From Methanosarcinales archaeon (lineage in GTDB: Archaea > Halobacteriota > Syntropharchaeia > Alkanophagales > Methanospirareceae), in the NCBI GenBank assembly GCA_030611045.1, contig JAUWQN010000003.1, positions 1-50,158 of the forward strand: a stretch of DNA of 50,158 nucleotides, in the 5' to 3' direction. The notes below the pieces were generated by a model that made no database searches, was not told the origin of the DNA, and was given only the letters and a program-made list of their open reading frames with translations. The stretch's first letter is position 1; each line of letters begins with the position of its first letter. Of the stretch, positions 18,280-29,033 are shown piece by piece. Both the position numbers and the translations under genes were made by a program.

Positions 18280-18786
18280 GTGGGTACCGCTGAGGCAGCA
18301 GTGGAGATAGAACGTATAGGGGTAACGAATCCCGAGGAGAAGCAGGTAATAATCGGGCAGGGTAATTTCAGTATATTTACCTGCGATGACCTCTTCAAGA
18401 CTCTTTTGACCACTGTGCCCGGGATAAAATGTGCTGTTGCAATGAACGAAGCGGTGCCGAGATTGACGAGAGTCACGGGGAATGAGGAGAGCCTGAAGAA
18501 GTTAGCGGGTGAGAACTGTCTCCGAATCGCCGCCTCTCACACTTTTTTTATTATTATGGATGATGCGTTTCCCATAAATGTACTGAACGCTCTGAAGTCA
18601 CATCCCGCAGTTGCAACTATCTTCGTAGCTTCTGCAAATCCGTTGGACGTGCTTATTGCCGAGACCGAACTTGGACGAGCGGTCATTGGTGTAGTTGATG
18701 GCACATCGGCTAACAGGGTAGAGACTGAGGCAGAGAAGAGAGAACGAAGAGAGCTGTGCGAGAAGTTAGGGTATGTGGTTGAGTAG
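18280..18786 (+). CDS. Adenosine-specific kinase (DUF355 family)
   Basis: VVIIGQGNFSIFTCDDL-like start, GIKCAVAMNEAVPRLTRVTGN, HPAVATIFVASANPLDVLIAETELGRAVIGVVDG. Confidence 0.85.
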   Translation: MGTAEAAVEIERIGVTNPEEKQVIIGQGNFSIFTCDDLFKTLLTTVPGIKCAVAMNEAVPRLTRVTGNEESLKKLAGENCLRIAASHTFFIIMDDAFPINVLNALKSHPAVATIFVASANPLDVLIAETELGRAVIGVVDGTSANRVETEAEKRERRELCEKLGYVVE

Positions 18787-18796
18787 CTAGCTAACT

Positions 18797-18822
18797 TTGC
18801 CTTTTTTTTCCTTTACTTTTTA
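18797..18822 (+). terminator. Poly-T archaeal terminator candidate
   Basis: tttgccttttttttcctttacttttt just after the stop of the DUF355 gene. Confidence 0.5.
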
Positions 18823-18933
18823 AGTCAATATTCTTTGTGATTTTTGTCTCTCTTTTAGTTAAGACTCTACTTCTTGAGCGCTACAAGGAGTGGGTTTATT
18901 TTAAATACTATTAAGGATAATCTATATATTAAC

Positions 18934-19182
18934 ATGAAAAAAGATGAGCTGGTGCACCTCCATATGTTATTGGCTCAATTTAAGAAGTACTGTGAGGTAA
19001 ATGGCGTGAACGCTGATTTCAGTAAATATAACGAGTTGGGTATTTCTCCTTTTCAGGTGCACCGAAGCAAGGAAGAGCACAAGCAGGCTATTTTTGTTCT
19101 GGCGACCGAACTTGCGTCAATGGCAGCGAGAGATACTCTTACAGAAACTAAAAAACGTCAGAAAGGGAGAAAGCAAGAATAA
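18934..19182 (+). CDS. UPF0058 family protein
   Basis: MKKDELVHLHMLLAQFKKYCE...GISPFQVHRSKEEHKQAIFVLATELASM. Confidence 0.8.
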   Translation: MKKDELVHLHMLLAQFKKYCEVNGVNADFSKYNELGISPFQVHRSKEEHKQAIFVLATELASMAARDTLTETKKRQKGRKQE

Positions 19183-19237
19183 GGACGCTGTTTAGTTTGG
19201 CTTGTCGAATCTAAGTCGTTTATCATAAAGCAAAGCA

Positions 19238-19996
19238 TCATCGCCCTCGCCGCATCGCAATCTCAGACAACTCTGCCTGTACGCGAGGCTCCTGATATTT
19301 TTCAGTGCCGTGCAGATAATCCACAATCACTTCATATTCTTGATCCGCGAGAACGTCCTTGAGCCACGCCATGCCCTTTGTCATAAAAGGAATTAAGCAA
19401 TGCAGCTTTATGTCATATTCTTTCGCAAGCTCTTCCGCGCCTTGCTCCCTATCCAGGACGACGATGACATCTGAGCACGTTACGTGCTTCAACCCGCGCA
19501 CTTCCAGCTCGAATTCCAATTGCTTTACGGCTAACACTTTACTACCAAATTTTGTTACAAGATCATCTACAATCCCCACAGTATCGCCATCTTCTAAGAC
19601 GCCTTCAATCATAGAATGCTCGCCATATTCTTTTACAAAATTATTGAAATCCTCTAACGACCGCACCCCTTCTAATTTCCGTGTGAAACACGAAGGAATG
19701 TTCGCCTCTAAAGAAATGGCGGTGGCTATCGGTATGCCTGCAGTAGCAACACCAATGATCCTGTTTATATCGTTGCATTCTTCTCTTATAAGACTGCCCA
19801 GGACATAGCCAACTTTCTTGAGCAGTTCGGGGTAGGAGGACAGAGGACGTAATTGGATGTACAGAGGGCTCCACATGCCTGAAACGAGCGTCCATCCTTG
19901 CGGGTTATCTCTGAACCACGTCTTTATCATGCCACGTTTATACAAAGCACGTATTATCTCTTTTCCTACTTTCTCTTTTTCTTCTTGCCAGCTCAT
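19238..19996 (-). CDS. Orotate phosphoribosyltransferase-like protein
   Basis: PRTase fold motifs IIGVATAGIPIATAIS and VGIVDDLVTKFGS; next to pyrF. Confidence 0.8.
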   Translation of the reverse strand: MSWQEEKEKVGKEIIRALYKRGMIKTWFRDNPQGWTLVSGMWSPLYIQLRPLSSYPELLKKVGYVLGSLIREECNDINRIIGVATAGIPIATAISLEANIPSCFTRKLEGVRSLEDFNNFVKEYGEHSMIEGVLEDGDTVGIVDDLVTKFGSKVLAVKQLEFELEVRGLKHVTCSDVIVVLDREQGAEELAKEYDIKLHCLIPFMTKGMAWLKDVLADQEYEVIVDYLHGTEKYQEPRVQAELSEIAMRRGR

Positions 19997-20022
19997 TCTT
20001 CGTACTCACTTCCAGTTGGTTG

Positions 20023-20742
20023 TTAAGTTAAGTTAAGTGCTTCATCACAAAATCTTCGTGCGGCATCTGCCATATCTTCGTGCTCATAAATTCCCGCACC
20101 TATAATCGCATACGCAGGTGCACCTTCTAAGACTCCAAAAGCGGATTTTATATCCCCGCCTTGTTTGCCAATCCCAGGCATGCTGTATTCTGGCGATTTC
20201 ACTATTCCAGACAACAACTTGTGGTACTGCTTAATAACCGCAGGTTTATTCCCCGGCACAATAAAATGGTTCACACCCTTCTCAGCCGCAATCGTGTACA
20301 TCTCCACGGGTGCATTGTCTCTGATAAACCCCTCTTCTTTCGCTAAATATCCATGATGCGTCATTTCTCCACCTACCATGGGTGTCAATTTTTCATCGTA
20401 GAGCGCATCTATGAATGCTGCTTCAGTTTGAGGGCCCGCCTGTGGGAAGATTATTACCCCTTTTATCCCTGCTTCCGCGCAGATCGCTGCAAACTTTTCA
20501 CCCATCCGCGGAATATCAGTTCCTGCTTTTTGGTGGTCATAGATCACCGGTAAATCGGTATATTCGTTCACAATATTGACTAATCGAGGGAGACCATAGG
20601 TTAACCCGAGAATAGCGCCGATTTTGTAGCCAACAATGCCCTCGAGGTCATACGTCGCCGCAATGAGTTTCCTGAACGTTTTTATATCATATACGTCACA
20701 AGCGGGAATAACGCCACGTTCAAGATGGAATAGTCCGCTCAT
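20023..20742 (-). CDS. pyrF: Orotidine-5'-phosphate decarboxylase
   Basis: VIYDHQKAGTDIP, GVIIFPQAGP, MPGIGKQGGD. Confidence 0.85.
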   Translation of the reverse strand: MSGLFHLERGVIPACDVYDIKTFRKLIAATYDLEGIVGYKIGAILGLTYGLPRLVNIVNEYTDLPVIYDHQKAGTDIPRMGEKFAAICAEAGIKGVIIFPQAGPQTEAAFIDALYDEKLTPMVGGEMTHHGYLAKEEGFIRDNAPVEMYTIAAEKGVNHFIVPGNKPAVIKQYHKLLSGIVKSPEYSMPGIGKQGGDIKSAFGVLEGAPAYAIIGAGIYEHEDMADAARRFCDEALNLT

Positions 20743-20990
20743 CTTATTTCCCCCTTTTGAATTGTAAGCCGATCAGGCAGAATCTTCTCTAATTCTTTCA
20801 TGCTTGTATAACCTTTACGCATCAATCTTTTATATTTTTTGGACACCCCAGTGCGCACGGTAAAGCTGATGGCATGGACCGGAGTGGCGTAGAGTTGAAG
20901 GAGGAAGAGGGCAAGCACTGCCGCTTTCCCTACGGAACGGATTACCGACTCCAAATCTCTAAGATGAACATTCATGGTTTTTGTTTCCAT
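20739..20990 (-). CDS. Small hypothetical protein overlapping pyrF start
   Basis: 83 aa, one hydrophobic segment; co-directional, overlaps pyrF by 4 nt. Confidence 0.45.
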   Translation of the reverse strand: METKTMNVHLRDLESVIRSVGKAAVLALFLLQLYATPVHAISFTVRTGVSKKYKRLMRKGYTSMKELEKILPDRLTIQKGEIR

Positions 20991-21423
20991 TATTCTGTCT
21001 CATTTTGATGTTTCTTGCGAAGTTAACGTTTAGGGTAACGATGATGTTAGTTCTGCTCCCTCCTGCGGGAGGAACATTTACAGTCGAACCGTTAAACGCA
21101 AGAATTTCTTCATCCTTCTTAGCCACGTAAGCAAACGGCGTCTTCGATGTTACGTTTGCCATCGTTCCAAGGGCCCGTAGGTTTGACCGAGATGGGTTTT
21201 AATCGTAAGCTGGTCTCAGGTGCAGCCGATAGTTCCGCATGTATACAATACTGCAACAATCATTTTACTACCTCCTTTTCTTGCGCAGAATCTCTTATTT
21301 TGTTAAAAGTTTGGATTTGATTCAACATTTTTATATGCCTTCTCCCACGTATCCGGAAAAAGTTCAATAAAAATAGGGAAAAGAGCTTTGAATTTAATCT
21401 TCGTGCTCTTCCCATCCTCTTTT

Positions 21424-21711
21424 TTATTTCTTCATGCGCTCTAAGTACTCATCTATGTGAATCGCAGGTAGTGTCAGTACTTCCATTTTGCCTCCAGCAG
21501 TCAGTGCGATAGCTAATTTCATAATGACTTCCTCGCTTTCCGCTTTCAATATGTTCATGAAATCATAGGAACCTAAAAGAGCGTACTGGCTTATTACTTT
21601 CACACCCATCCTCTCCGCTTCTTCAGTTACTTCTTCTATCTTCTCTGGTTTGTCTCTTATTACTTTCCTACCTTCTGTCGTAAGTGTTGACAGCATCAAA
21701 TATATGCCCAT
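21424..21711 (-). CDS. GYD domain protein
   Basis: YLMLSTLTTEGRKVIRDKPEKIEEV...GVKVISQYALLGSYDFMNILKAESEE. Confidence 0.85.
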   Translation of the reverse strand: MGIYLMLSTLTTEGRKVIRDKPEKIEEVTEEAERMGVKVISQYALLGSYDFMNILKAESEEVIMKLAIALTAGGKMEVLTLPAIHIDEYLERMKK

Positions 21712-21879
21712 TTTTCTTTTCCTCCGCTTTTTGGTTACTAATAAAGGCTGACGAGTTAAAAAGCTACCGGTAAAAGGTGAATAGAGTGAAGTAATGATTA
21801 GTTCGTATTCTCCTCGCTTTTCAGCGTTATCGCTTTTGCGGTGAAAGTAGAGCCGTTAAATCAAAGGTGATAGCATAAT

Positions 21880-22389
21880 CTAAATCTGAATTATCCAAGT
21901 ACCAGAAAAAAGTACATAACCCATAAAAAGTAAGCTCAGTATGGCCAATATAATATATATCCAGTAAATGATAGTCCTTATTCTGAATTGCTTTAAATTA
22001 ATACTTCGTTTATTCACATAGTCCTCTGCCGATGAAAACCGGTCGCATAGCAAATCATCAATTCCAAATGCTTTTAAATCGTTCTTAGTAAGTGTGTTCT
22101 GAATGTCAAGTTTATTACGAATGACAGAAATCGCATAGGTTGCTTGTAAATAATAACGACTTCCTCTATATAAAACCAACATTCCAAATATGCTGAATAG
22201 TAATGCTAAGAAGGGGAAGGTTACTGTAAGGATTGTTGGTGCTTGTGCTCTTATTAGTATTGCACTTAATCCTAAAAGTGCAATAATTAAAGCCGTAAAG
22301 AAATCTGAACTCCGCCATATTGAGGTATGGTATTCGTTCGCTAAGGATCTCTGCTCAGCAAGCAATGCGCGTAAATCTTCTTCTTTCAT
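21880..22389 (-). CDS. Small multi-TM membrane protein
   Basis: 169 aa with three predicted hydrophobic helices. Confidence 0.6.
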   Translation of the reverse strand: MKEEDLRALLAEQRSLANEYHTSIWRSSDFFTALIIALLGLSAILIRAQAPTILTVTFPFLALLFSIFGMLVLYRGSRYYLQATYAISVIRNKLDIQNTLTKNDLKAFGIDDLLCDRFSSAEDYVNKRSINLKQFRIRTIIYWIYIILAILSLLFMGYVLFSGTWIIQI

Positions 22390-22498
22390 CTTCTAATCTA
22401 ATAGCCTCCATCTCCCTGTCCAACCCAATATCCTTTGCTTGTATATAAATCTATCGCGATATTTTTTAGCAGAAATCTACTCACCTAAAGGAGATAGT

Positions 22499-24055
22499 TT
22501 AGGCAATGGTTTTTACCATAAACGGGCCTTCGCGTGTGTAGCCAAACCGTGCATAATAGTCTCGCACACCTATCCCGCTCATCACTGCTATCTTCCTGTA
22601 TCCCTTATCAGCCGCTATTTCCTCTGCTTTTCTTAATAAATGTGTTCCGTAGCCGCGATGCTGCCAGCTCTGCTGCTTCCGTTCGCCCAAGCCAACCAGT
22701 TCGCCATACACATGCAGGTCGCGAACCAAAGCAGCGTGCTTCAGCTCCGCACGATGAGGCGCGTACGGAAACCGCAACCTCAAAAGCGCTATTAAAATAT
22801 CGTTCTCAACGTCTTCGTAAGAGAGGAAATATTCTGTGCCCATGCATGCCTCGTAACGCTCTGATAAAAATATTATCTCCTGCTCATCGGCAACTCGCCC
22901 TACCAAACGAGAAAGACCTGCCTCTCTGCACCGTACACACTGGCATCTGTACCCTTCATCGTGCAATCGCGCATTCACTAATTGTCGCAGGTTGCTCTTC
23001 TTCACTCCCGCTTCTATGAACTGCGCAGGAATATCCCGCTGTATCCTTTGTATCCGCACCCACTTCGGTATTATTCGTTTCGCATACGTGATTATCTCAA
23101 TCGCTTCGTCCTCACAAATCGGCTTATAATCGCCCCGTTTCCACATATCATATAACTGCGTACCTTTAACCACCAGCGTAGGATATATCTTCAAATAATC
23201 CGGCTTGAAGTTGGAATCGTAGAAGATGCGTTCAAACATCTCTTTATCTTCTTTGAGGGTTGCGCCCGGCAAGCCAAGCATCACGTGAAAGCCCACCTTT
23301 AATGCACTATCGCGCGCTCTTCTGTTCGCCTCTATCGAATCTTCGACCGAATGCCCTCTACGTATAGTTTCTAAAACAGTGTTCGTGACCTGCTGCACGC
23401 CCAACTCGACTTTAGTAGCACCCATTTCCAGCATCTGCCCTATCTCTCCTTCATTCGCATAATCCGGTCTCGTCTCAAACGTCATACCAGTATTTCGTAT
23501 CTCCACCCCCCTCTCGCCTCCAAAATCCTTTATCGCATCCAGGCACCTTTTTACAAACCATCGCTGGTAATCTAAGGGCCTCGCAGTGAGCGTGCCACCC
23601 ATCAGGATCAACTCAACCTTCTCGAAATCGTGCCCGATTTCCGCTATCTGATGTAGCCTCGCTTTAACCTGTTCGTAGGGCTCGAAACCGTGTTGAGCAG
23701 CTCTACTGGCAGCAGGTTCCCGCCCGATGTAACTCTGCGGCGACTCGAAATCCGAGGCTGGACCACCGGGGCACATTATGCATTTCCCATGTGGACAGGG
23801 ATAAGGAGAAGTCATCACCGCAACAGGGGCAACGCCTGAAGCAGTACGCATCTTCTTCCTCTTTAATCGCTCTTTTAAATCATCTCGACTTAATTTCAGC
23901 ACGTCAGAATTTCGCGGAATGCTACACAACCCATATTTACTGCTTATTTCTTTCTTTAACCTATTTATGCTCTTTGCATCGCTTAATCCTCTTTCCGCTA
24001 CGATTTCTGCTATTTCCTTACATGCGAGGTCGTAGGTATTCGTATCTGCTGCCAT
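22499..24055 (-). CDS. elp3: Elp3 tRNA uridine acetyltransferase (radical SAM + GNAT)
   Basis: CPHGKCIMCPGGPASDFESPQSYIGREPAASRA, MLGLPGATL, C-terminal GNAT HRGYGTHLLRKAEEIA. Confidence 0.95.
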   Translation of the reverse strand: MAADTNTYDLACKEIAEIVAERGLSDAKSINRLKKEISSKYGLCSIPRNSDVLKLSRDDLKERLKRKKMRTASGVAPVAVMTSPYPCPHGKCIMCPGGPASDFESPQSYIGREPAASRAAQHGFEPYEQVKARLHQIAEIGHDFEKVELILMGGTLTARPLDYQRWFVKRCLDAIKDFGGERGVEIRNTGMTFETRPDYANEGEIGQMLEMGATKVELGVQQVTNTVLETIRRGHSVEDSIEANRRARDSALKVGFHVMLGLPGATLKEDKEMFERIFYDSNFKPDYLKIYPTLVVKGTQLYDMWKRGDYKPICEDEAIEIITYAKRIIPKWVRIQRIQRDIPAQFIEAGVKKSNLRQLVNARLHDEGYRCQCVRCREAGLSRLVGRVADEQEIIFLSERYEACMGTEYFLSYEDVENDILIALLRLRFPYAPHRAELKHAALVRDLHVYGELVGLGERKQQSWQHRGYGTHLLRKAEEIAADKGYRKIAVMSGIGVRDYYARFGYTREGPFMVKTIA

Positions 24056-24184
24056 CTCCTATGATTAATATTACATGATGCATCTACTTGCTCAATAAAG
24101 AGCAGGAAAAAATTCAAATCACATTTGGAGTTCGGAATTTATAAGTCCCCTGAACATTGAGTGAGCATGTGCATTTGTTACAGC

Positions 24185-25018
24185 TCATGCGTATCCGATT
24201 AAATCTTCTCTATCTCCCTCTCTTTCTTGTTCTCCAATCTCTTCGCTTTCTCTCGTTATACTCCCCTCTATGAGTTCCCCCTCTCTTCTCATTCTTTCCT
24301 CCAAATCAGATATATCTACTTTCAATCCCACTATCTCACCTACTTTTTCCAATAATCCCTTCGCAGCATTAAAATCCGGATATTCAGGCTCTGCAGGATT
24401 CTGTGCAGTGTTTGCGAATAAACATATCCCCTTTATCCCTTTCTCTCGCCCTATAGCAGCTACAAGTCCGGAAAAGCCTATAAATCTATCTACATGTGTC
24501 TTTTCAATTCCGTATTTAGTCATCTCTTCCAACAATTTCACATCGGTTGCGCAGCATCTGGCTCCCTCCTCTATTACCTGCGCACCAAGCGAAATCACCT
24601 CTTTTATGTGCAGCTCTACGAACAAATCCGTGAGTTTATCCGCGACCATATAATGGTTAAGCGCATCATAAGCCTGATAACCGCTTATTATCACGATGTC
24701 TCGGCTCTGTGCTTGCGCCTGTTTTTTATTATTCAGTATATAGAGTTTCACGCTTGGAAGTTCCACCACATTGTCTTTCGCTAGTTGTGCACCCACGTGG
24801 CTGGGAGCGCAGAGATAAGAAGGGCCGTAATAAACGCTGGGGAAGCCGTATGAAAAGAGTTCAGCAAATAATTGCGGCTGTGATTTTTCTACAAGTGCAT
24901 CTATGACAAGTTTACCAACAGATCGAAGCCCTGGTGCTCCCACTATTGCTATCGGATCTTTCAGCTTTAGCTTACGCGTATCCCGGTAATTTATCCACGC
25001 TCTTTTTGTTATGCTCAT
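24185..25018 (-). CDS. PAC2 family protein (proteasome assembly chaperone-like)
   Basis: AIVGAPGLRSVGKLVIDALVE, PSVYYGPSYLCAP, GFSGLVAAIGREKGIKGICLFANT. Confidence 0.85.
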   Translation of the reverse strand: MSITKRAWINYRDTRKLKLKDPIAIVGAPGLRSVGKLVIDALVEKSQPQLFAELFSYGFPSVYYGPSYLCAPSHVGAQLAKDNVVELPSVKLYILNNKKQAQAQSRDIVIISGYQAYDALNHYMVADKLTDLFVELHIKEVISLGAQVIEEGARCCATDVKLLEEMTKYGIEKTHVDRFIGFSGLVAAIGREKGIKGICLFANTAQNPAEPEYPDFNAAKGLLEKVGEIVGLKVDISDLEERMRREGELIEGSITRESEEIGEQEREGDREDLIGYA

Positions 25019-25256
25019 ATTCTAAAATAAACAGGTATTTCTTAAAAAGAATATGAAAAGATAAAAGAGCTTGCGGGTCTAAGAAGCGTCGCCACTGATA
25101 ATCCGTGTCACTTCAAATTCCGTTCGTGAAGACCGATGACTTTACATAGCACTTTACATAGCATGAGTGCCTTTACCACCAGTTAGGATACCGGGCAGGA
25201 ATAGAGCCATTCCTGTAACTTGATGGTATGTGTGGGGGTGAATTGAATTGATAGTA

Positions 25257-25668
25257 ATGTCCGAAGAGCAGAAGCGGATAAAGGTACTGCATGTAGATGA
25301 CGAGCCGGATTTCCTCGCGTTGACAAAAGCTTTCTTGGAGCGAGAATATGCAGAGTTTAGCATTGACGCCATAACCTCGGCTGGAGAAGCCGTCGAACTC
25401 TTAAAGAGTGGCACATGATGTGGTCGTCTCGGACTACAAGATGCCTGTGATGGACGGTGCTGAGGCGACCAGAAGGATAATTGAAAACAATCCAAAAGCG
25501 AACATTTACCTGTTCACCGCATATGCCGGAACAGAGACAGAGAGCGAGGCACTCAAAGCGGGTGCGAAGGGGACAATAGGCAAAGGCGCAGACTGGAACT
25601 GAACAGCGGAAACTATTGCTAATATTCTGAACACTTTTGACAAAGACCTGAAGTCGCACGAGTTGTAG
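25257..25668 (+). pseudogene. Response regulator receiver protein, frameshift plus in-frame stop
   Basis: VLHVDDEPDFLALTKAFLE...AVELLKSGT* continues in another frame as AHDVVVSDYKMPVMDGAEATRRI...KGADWN*TAETIANILNTFDKDLKSHEL*. Confidence 0.8.
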
Positions 25669-25694
25669 CCTTTTTAAAATCGAAATTTGAGCAG

Positions 25695-26093
25695 TTACCC
25701 TTCTACAACCTTTACACACACTTCTCTCTGGCGAGGCCCGTCGCATTCAACGAAAAGGATACTCTGCCAGGTTCCGAGAGCCAAAACCCCTTTTTCTATG
25801 GGAATCGTTACACTCGAGCCAAGCACAACAGCCCTGAGATGGGCATGTGCGTTGTTATCTATTCTATCATGCAGGTATCCTTTCCCTTTTGGAACCAACT
25901 CGTTCAGAAGCTTTAAGATATCGTTTTTCAGCCCGGCTTCGTTCTCATTTATTATGATTCCTGTAGTTGTATGCTTGGTAAATATCACACAGACACCGGA
26001 ATCAACGCGTTTACTGCTAACGAATCCATTCACCTCGCGTGTGATATCAATAAGCTCGGTGCTTTCCTTTGTCCTTATTTCTATCCTTTCCAT
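25695..26093 (-). CDS. YjbQ/UPF0047 family protein (secondary thiamine-phosphate synthase)
   Basis: VIFTKHTTTGIIINENEAGL, HDRIDNNAHAHLRAVVLGSSVTIPI, LGTWQSILFVECDGPR. Confidence 0.93.
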   Translation of the reverse strand: MERIEIRTKESTELIDITREVNGFVSSKRVDSGVCVIFTKHTTTGIIINENEAGLKNDILKLLNELVPKGKGYLHDRIDNNAHAHLRAVVLGSSVTIPIEKGVLALGTWQSILFVECDGPRQREVCVKVVEG

Positions 26094-26209
26094 GCTAGCT
26101 AGCTATACAAACAATCTTTAATTTAATATCGTATCCATTAAAAACTTATGGACGAAGTAGGTGTATGGCGGGGAAAAAAGTTTTATCAGCAAATAGTTGT
26201 TTCTTTTGT

Positions 26210-26235
26210 CAAGCTTTCTTTTCAAAAGAAAGGTT
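26210..26235. repeat. Perfect 9-bp palindrome upstream of thrS
   Basis: CTTTCTTTT-C-AAAAGAAAG at 26214-26232, 22 nt 5' of the probable thrS ATG. Confidence 0.6.
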
Positions 26236-26253
26236 GTGAGGTGTGAAAATTGC

Positions 26254-28167
26254 ATGCAATTGCTGTTCATCCATTCTGATTATATAGAATACGAAGCGAA
26301 GTCGAAAACGAGAGTTGCAGAGGAGATAGATCCTGCAAGGAGGAAAGAGCGGATAGAAGAGGCGCTGGTTGCTTTTATCGCGGTGGAAAGCGAAGATGAG
26401 AAGAATGTACGATACATAGTAAAGAAGGCTGCGGAAGAAGCAAATTCTATTTTTGAGCAGGTTAATGCGGAAAGAATTGTTTTGTATCCGTATGCGCATT
26501 TAAGCTCTGAGCTTGCTTCGCCGGAGACGAGCGTAGAGATATTGCGAGGTCTAGAGGAGGTTTTGCGTTCACGCGGTGTGGAAGTAACGAGAGCACCCTT
26601 TGGCTGGTATAAATCGTTTACATTGAGATGCAAAGGGCATCCGTTATCAGAGCTGTCAAGGAAAATAACGGTTCTCGAAGGTGCGGAAACGAAAGAGGCA
26701 GCGGCAGAAAAGCAATCTAAGGCGTTAGAAGCGGAAGAGAAAGCGGTATCTCATTTCTTCTTTATGGATGAACACGGTAACCTCGTAGGGACGGATGATT
26801 TTGACTTTGAAGAAAAACATGAAAATTTGAAGAAGTTCTTCGTGTATGAAAGTGAGAAGCGGCGAGAAGTGGATAAGATACCGCCGCATGTAGAACTGAT
26901 GAAGCGGTTAGAGATCGCGGATTACGAACCCTCATCGGACCCTGGGAATCTACGTTTTTATCCGAAGGGCAAACTGATAAAGTCACTCTTGGAAGACTAC
27001 GTCAGGGATTCAGTGGCTGCTTACGGCGCTGCTGAGGTGGAGACGCCGATAATGTATAGTGTAGTGCATCCATCGCTGAAGGATTACCTCGAACGATTCC
27101 CCGCACGACAGTATTCAATGTTAGGTAAAGGGGGTAAGCCTGATTTGTTCTTACGGTTTGCAGCGTGCTTCGGGCAGTTCCTCATGAGCAAGGAGATGAG
27201 CATTTCGTATAAAAACTTACCCTTAAAGATTTTCGAGCTCGCGCCGTCTTTCAGAAAGGAGAAAAGAGGTGAACTTGTTGGGCTTCGTCGTTTGAGAAAG
27301 TTCACGATGCCTGATATGCATACGCTATGCAGGGACATGGATGAGGCATTGGTGGAGTTCGAGAAGCAATACGAGTTCTGTATGCGTATTTTAGCGGACA
27401 TCGGATTTTCACCAAAGAACTACGAAGTTGCGCTACGATTCACAAAAGAGTTCTACGATGACGGTGCGAACAAAGAGCTTATAGAGCGTTTGGTGGGAAT
27501 AGCAGGAAAGCCAGTGCTGATCGAGATGTGGGACCAGCGCTTTTTCTATTTCGTGCTCAAGTTCGAGTTCAACTTCGTGGACGCGTTAGGTAAGGCTTCG
27601 GCTTTGTCCACCGTCCAGATAGACGTTGAGAATGCAGATCGGTATGGTATAACCTACACCGATGCAGATGGCGCGCGAAAAAGCCCGATTATACTCCATT
27701 GTTCGCCAAGTGGAGCGATTGAACGATGCATATATGCGTTATTGGAGAAGGCATATCTGGATATGGAGGCGGGGGTTATGCCCATGCTTCCTTTATGGCT
27801 TTCTCCTACCCAGTTGCGATTAATTCCGGTAGCCGAGCGGCATTTGGAGTACCTCGAGGAGATTCTACCAGCACTGAACGGGATAATGCGCGTGGATGTG
27901 GACGATCGCGATGAGACCGTATCGAAGAAGATAAGGGATTCAGGACGTGAATGGATCCCTTACGTTGCTGTAGTAGGAGATAAGGAAGTGGAGAAGCAAA
28001 CGTTGAGTGTTACGATTAGGGCGGAATCGAGCAAGAAGAAGCGGAAGGTAGAGGAAATGAATGTTTCTGCGTTAAAAGAGCGGATTGAGGCAAGTATAAA
28101 AGACAAACCGTTCCGATCATTGCCGCTCTCTTATAAATTGTCAGAGCGGGCGAAGTTCGTGGGATAA
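26254..28167 (+). CDS. thrS: Threonyl-tRNA synthetase, archaeal type
   Basis: N-terminal archaeal editing domain ([15 protein letters not shown]...), class II motifs ([30 protein letters not shown]). Confidence 0.95.
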   Translation: MQLLFIHSDYIEYEAKSKTRVAEEIDPARRKERIEEALVAFIAVESEDEKNVRYIVKKAAEEANSIFEQVNAERIVLYPYAHLSSELASPETSVEILRGLEEVLRSRGVEVTRAPFGWYKSFTLRCKGHPLSELSRKITVLEGAETKEAAAEKQSKALEAEEKAVSHFFFMDEHGNLVGTDDFDFEEKHENLKKFFVYESEKRREVDKIPPHVELMKRLEIADYEPSSDPGNLRFYPKGKLIKSLLEDYVRDSVAAYGAAEVETPIMYSVVHPSLKDYLERFPARQYSMLGKGGKPDLFLRFAACFGQFLMSKEMSISYKNLPLKIFELAPSFRKEKRGELVGLRRLRKFTMPDMHTLCRDMDEALVEFEKQYEFCMRILADIGFSPKNYEVALRFTKEFYDDGANKELIERLVGIAGKPVLIEMWDQRFFYFVLKFEFNFVDALGKASALSTVQIDVENADRYGITYTDADGARKSPIILHCSPSGAIERCIYALLEKAYLDMEAGVMPMLPLWLSPTQLRLIPVAERHLEYLEEILPALNGIMRVDVDDRDETVSKKIRDSGREWIPYVAVVGDKEVEKQTLSVTIRAESSKKKRKVEEMNVSALKERIEASIKDKPFRSLPLSYKLSERAKFVG

Positions 28168-28980
28168 TGAGACATCCATACTTCCACTCCGATACCCTTC
28201 AAGATCAAGCGTAACGTAAGTGAATCCAAACGCCTTCAGTTTCCTTGATACCGCTTTAAGCACTTCAAAATCACAAAAAGCGTCCAATTCTTCATTATCA
28301 ATCTCTATCCTCGCTATTCCGCCACGATGTAATCGAACCCTGAGTCCTTTGAACCCAAAATCAGTCAAGAAATCTTCAGCCGCTTCGATCATCGCTAGTT
28401 TCTCCACCGTTAGTCGCTCGCCGTATTCTACCCTTGTAGCCAAGCAAGGCGAAGAGGGCTTATCCCAAAACGGTAGCCCGATCTCTTTCGCTATTTGCCT
28501 CACCTCATACTTTGTTATGCCCACTTCGACAAGGGGGTGCCACACACCTTCTTCTTCGGCAGCGGCAAGGCCCGGACGGTATTCACAAAAGTCGGAAACA
28601 GTAACACCTTCTGCAACGGTTGTTATGCCCTCTGCAGCCGCAATGCCCTTTAATCGCTTTGTAAATTCTCGCTTGCAATAATAGCATCTGTCATGCGGAT
28701 TTTTAACAAAATCATCGTTATTCTGCCACGGAAACTGCACGATCTTATGAATGACGCCCGTGTGGGTCACAAAACTCTTGACTTGTTCTAATTCCCTTCG
28801 CGGGAACAGTTCACTGTCCACCGTTACAGCCAGGACGCGCTCTTTGCCCAGCACATCAGAAGCAACCTTCAGTAATAAACCACTATCAACACCCCCTGAG
28901 AAAGCAACAAGTAACTTCTCTTCTCCGCCTATTTTTTTTCTTAATGCTTCAAGTTTCTTTCGCACGGTGAGGTCTAACAT
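28141..28980 (-). CDS. larE: ATP-dependent sacrificial sulfur transferase LarE
   Basis: [18 protein letters not shown]-loop, [26 protein letters not shown]. Confidence 0.92.
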   Translation of the reverse strand: MLDLTVRKKLEALRKKIGGEEKLLVAFSGGVDSGLLLKVASDVLGKERVLAVTVDSELFPRRELEQVKSFVTHTGVIHKIVQFPWQNNDDFVKNPHDRCYYCKREFTKRLKGIAAAEGITTVAEGVTVSDFCEYRPGLAAAEEEGVWHPLVEVGITKYEVRQIAKEIGLPFWDKPSSPCLATRVEYGERLTVEKLAMIEAAEDFLTDFGFKGLRVRLHRGGIARIEIDNEELDAFCDFEVLKAVSRKLKAFGFTYVTLDLEGYRSGSMDVSLSHELRPL

Positions 28981-29033
28981 GGTAGATTAAAGCGTATGTT
29001 TTATATAGCATTGTGTAGCAACCTTTTAAAAAG

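Noticed and set aside
20959-21300. Possible small CDS (MANVTSKTPFAYVAKKDEEILAFNGSTVNVPPAGGSRTNIIVTLN...)
   Set aside because: Protein-like N-terminal part but no convincing start context or family; could be a decayed surface-protein fragment, not strong enough to call.
25600-25602. In-frame TGA in the response regulator as selenocysteine recoding
   Set aside because: The same gene also has a frameshift and the position is not a redox site, so pseudogenisation or sequence error is simpler.
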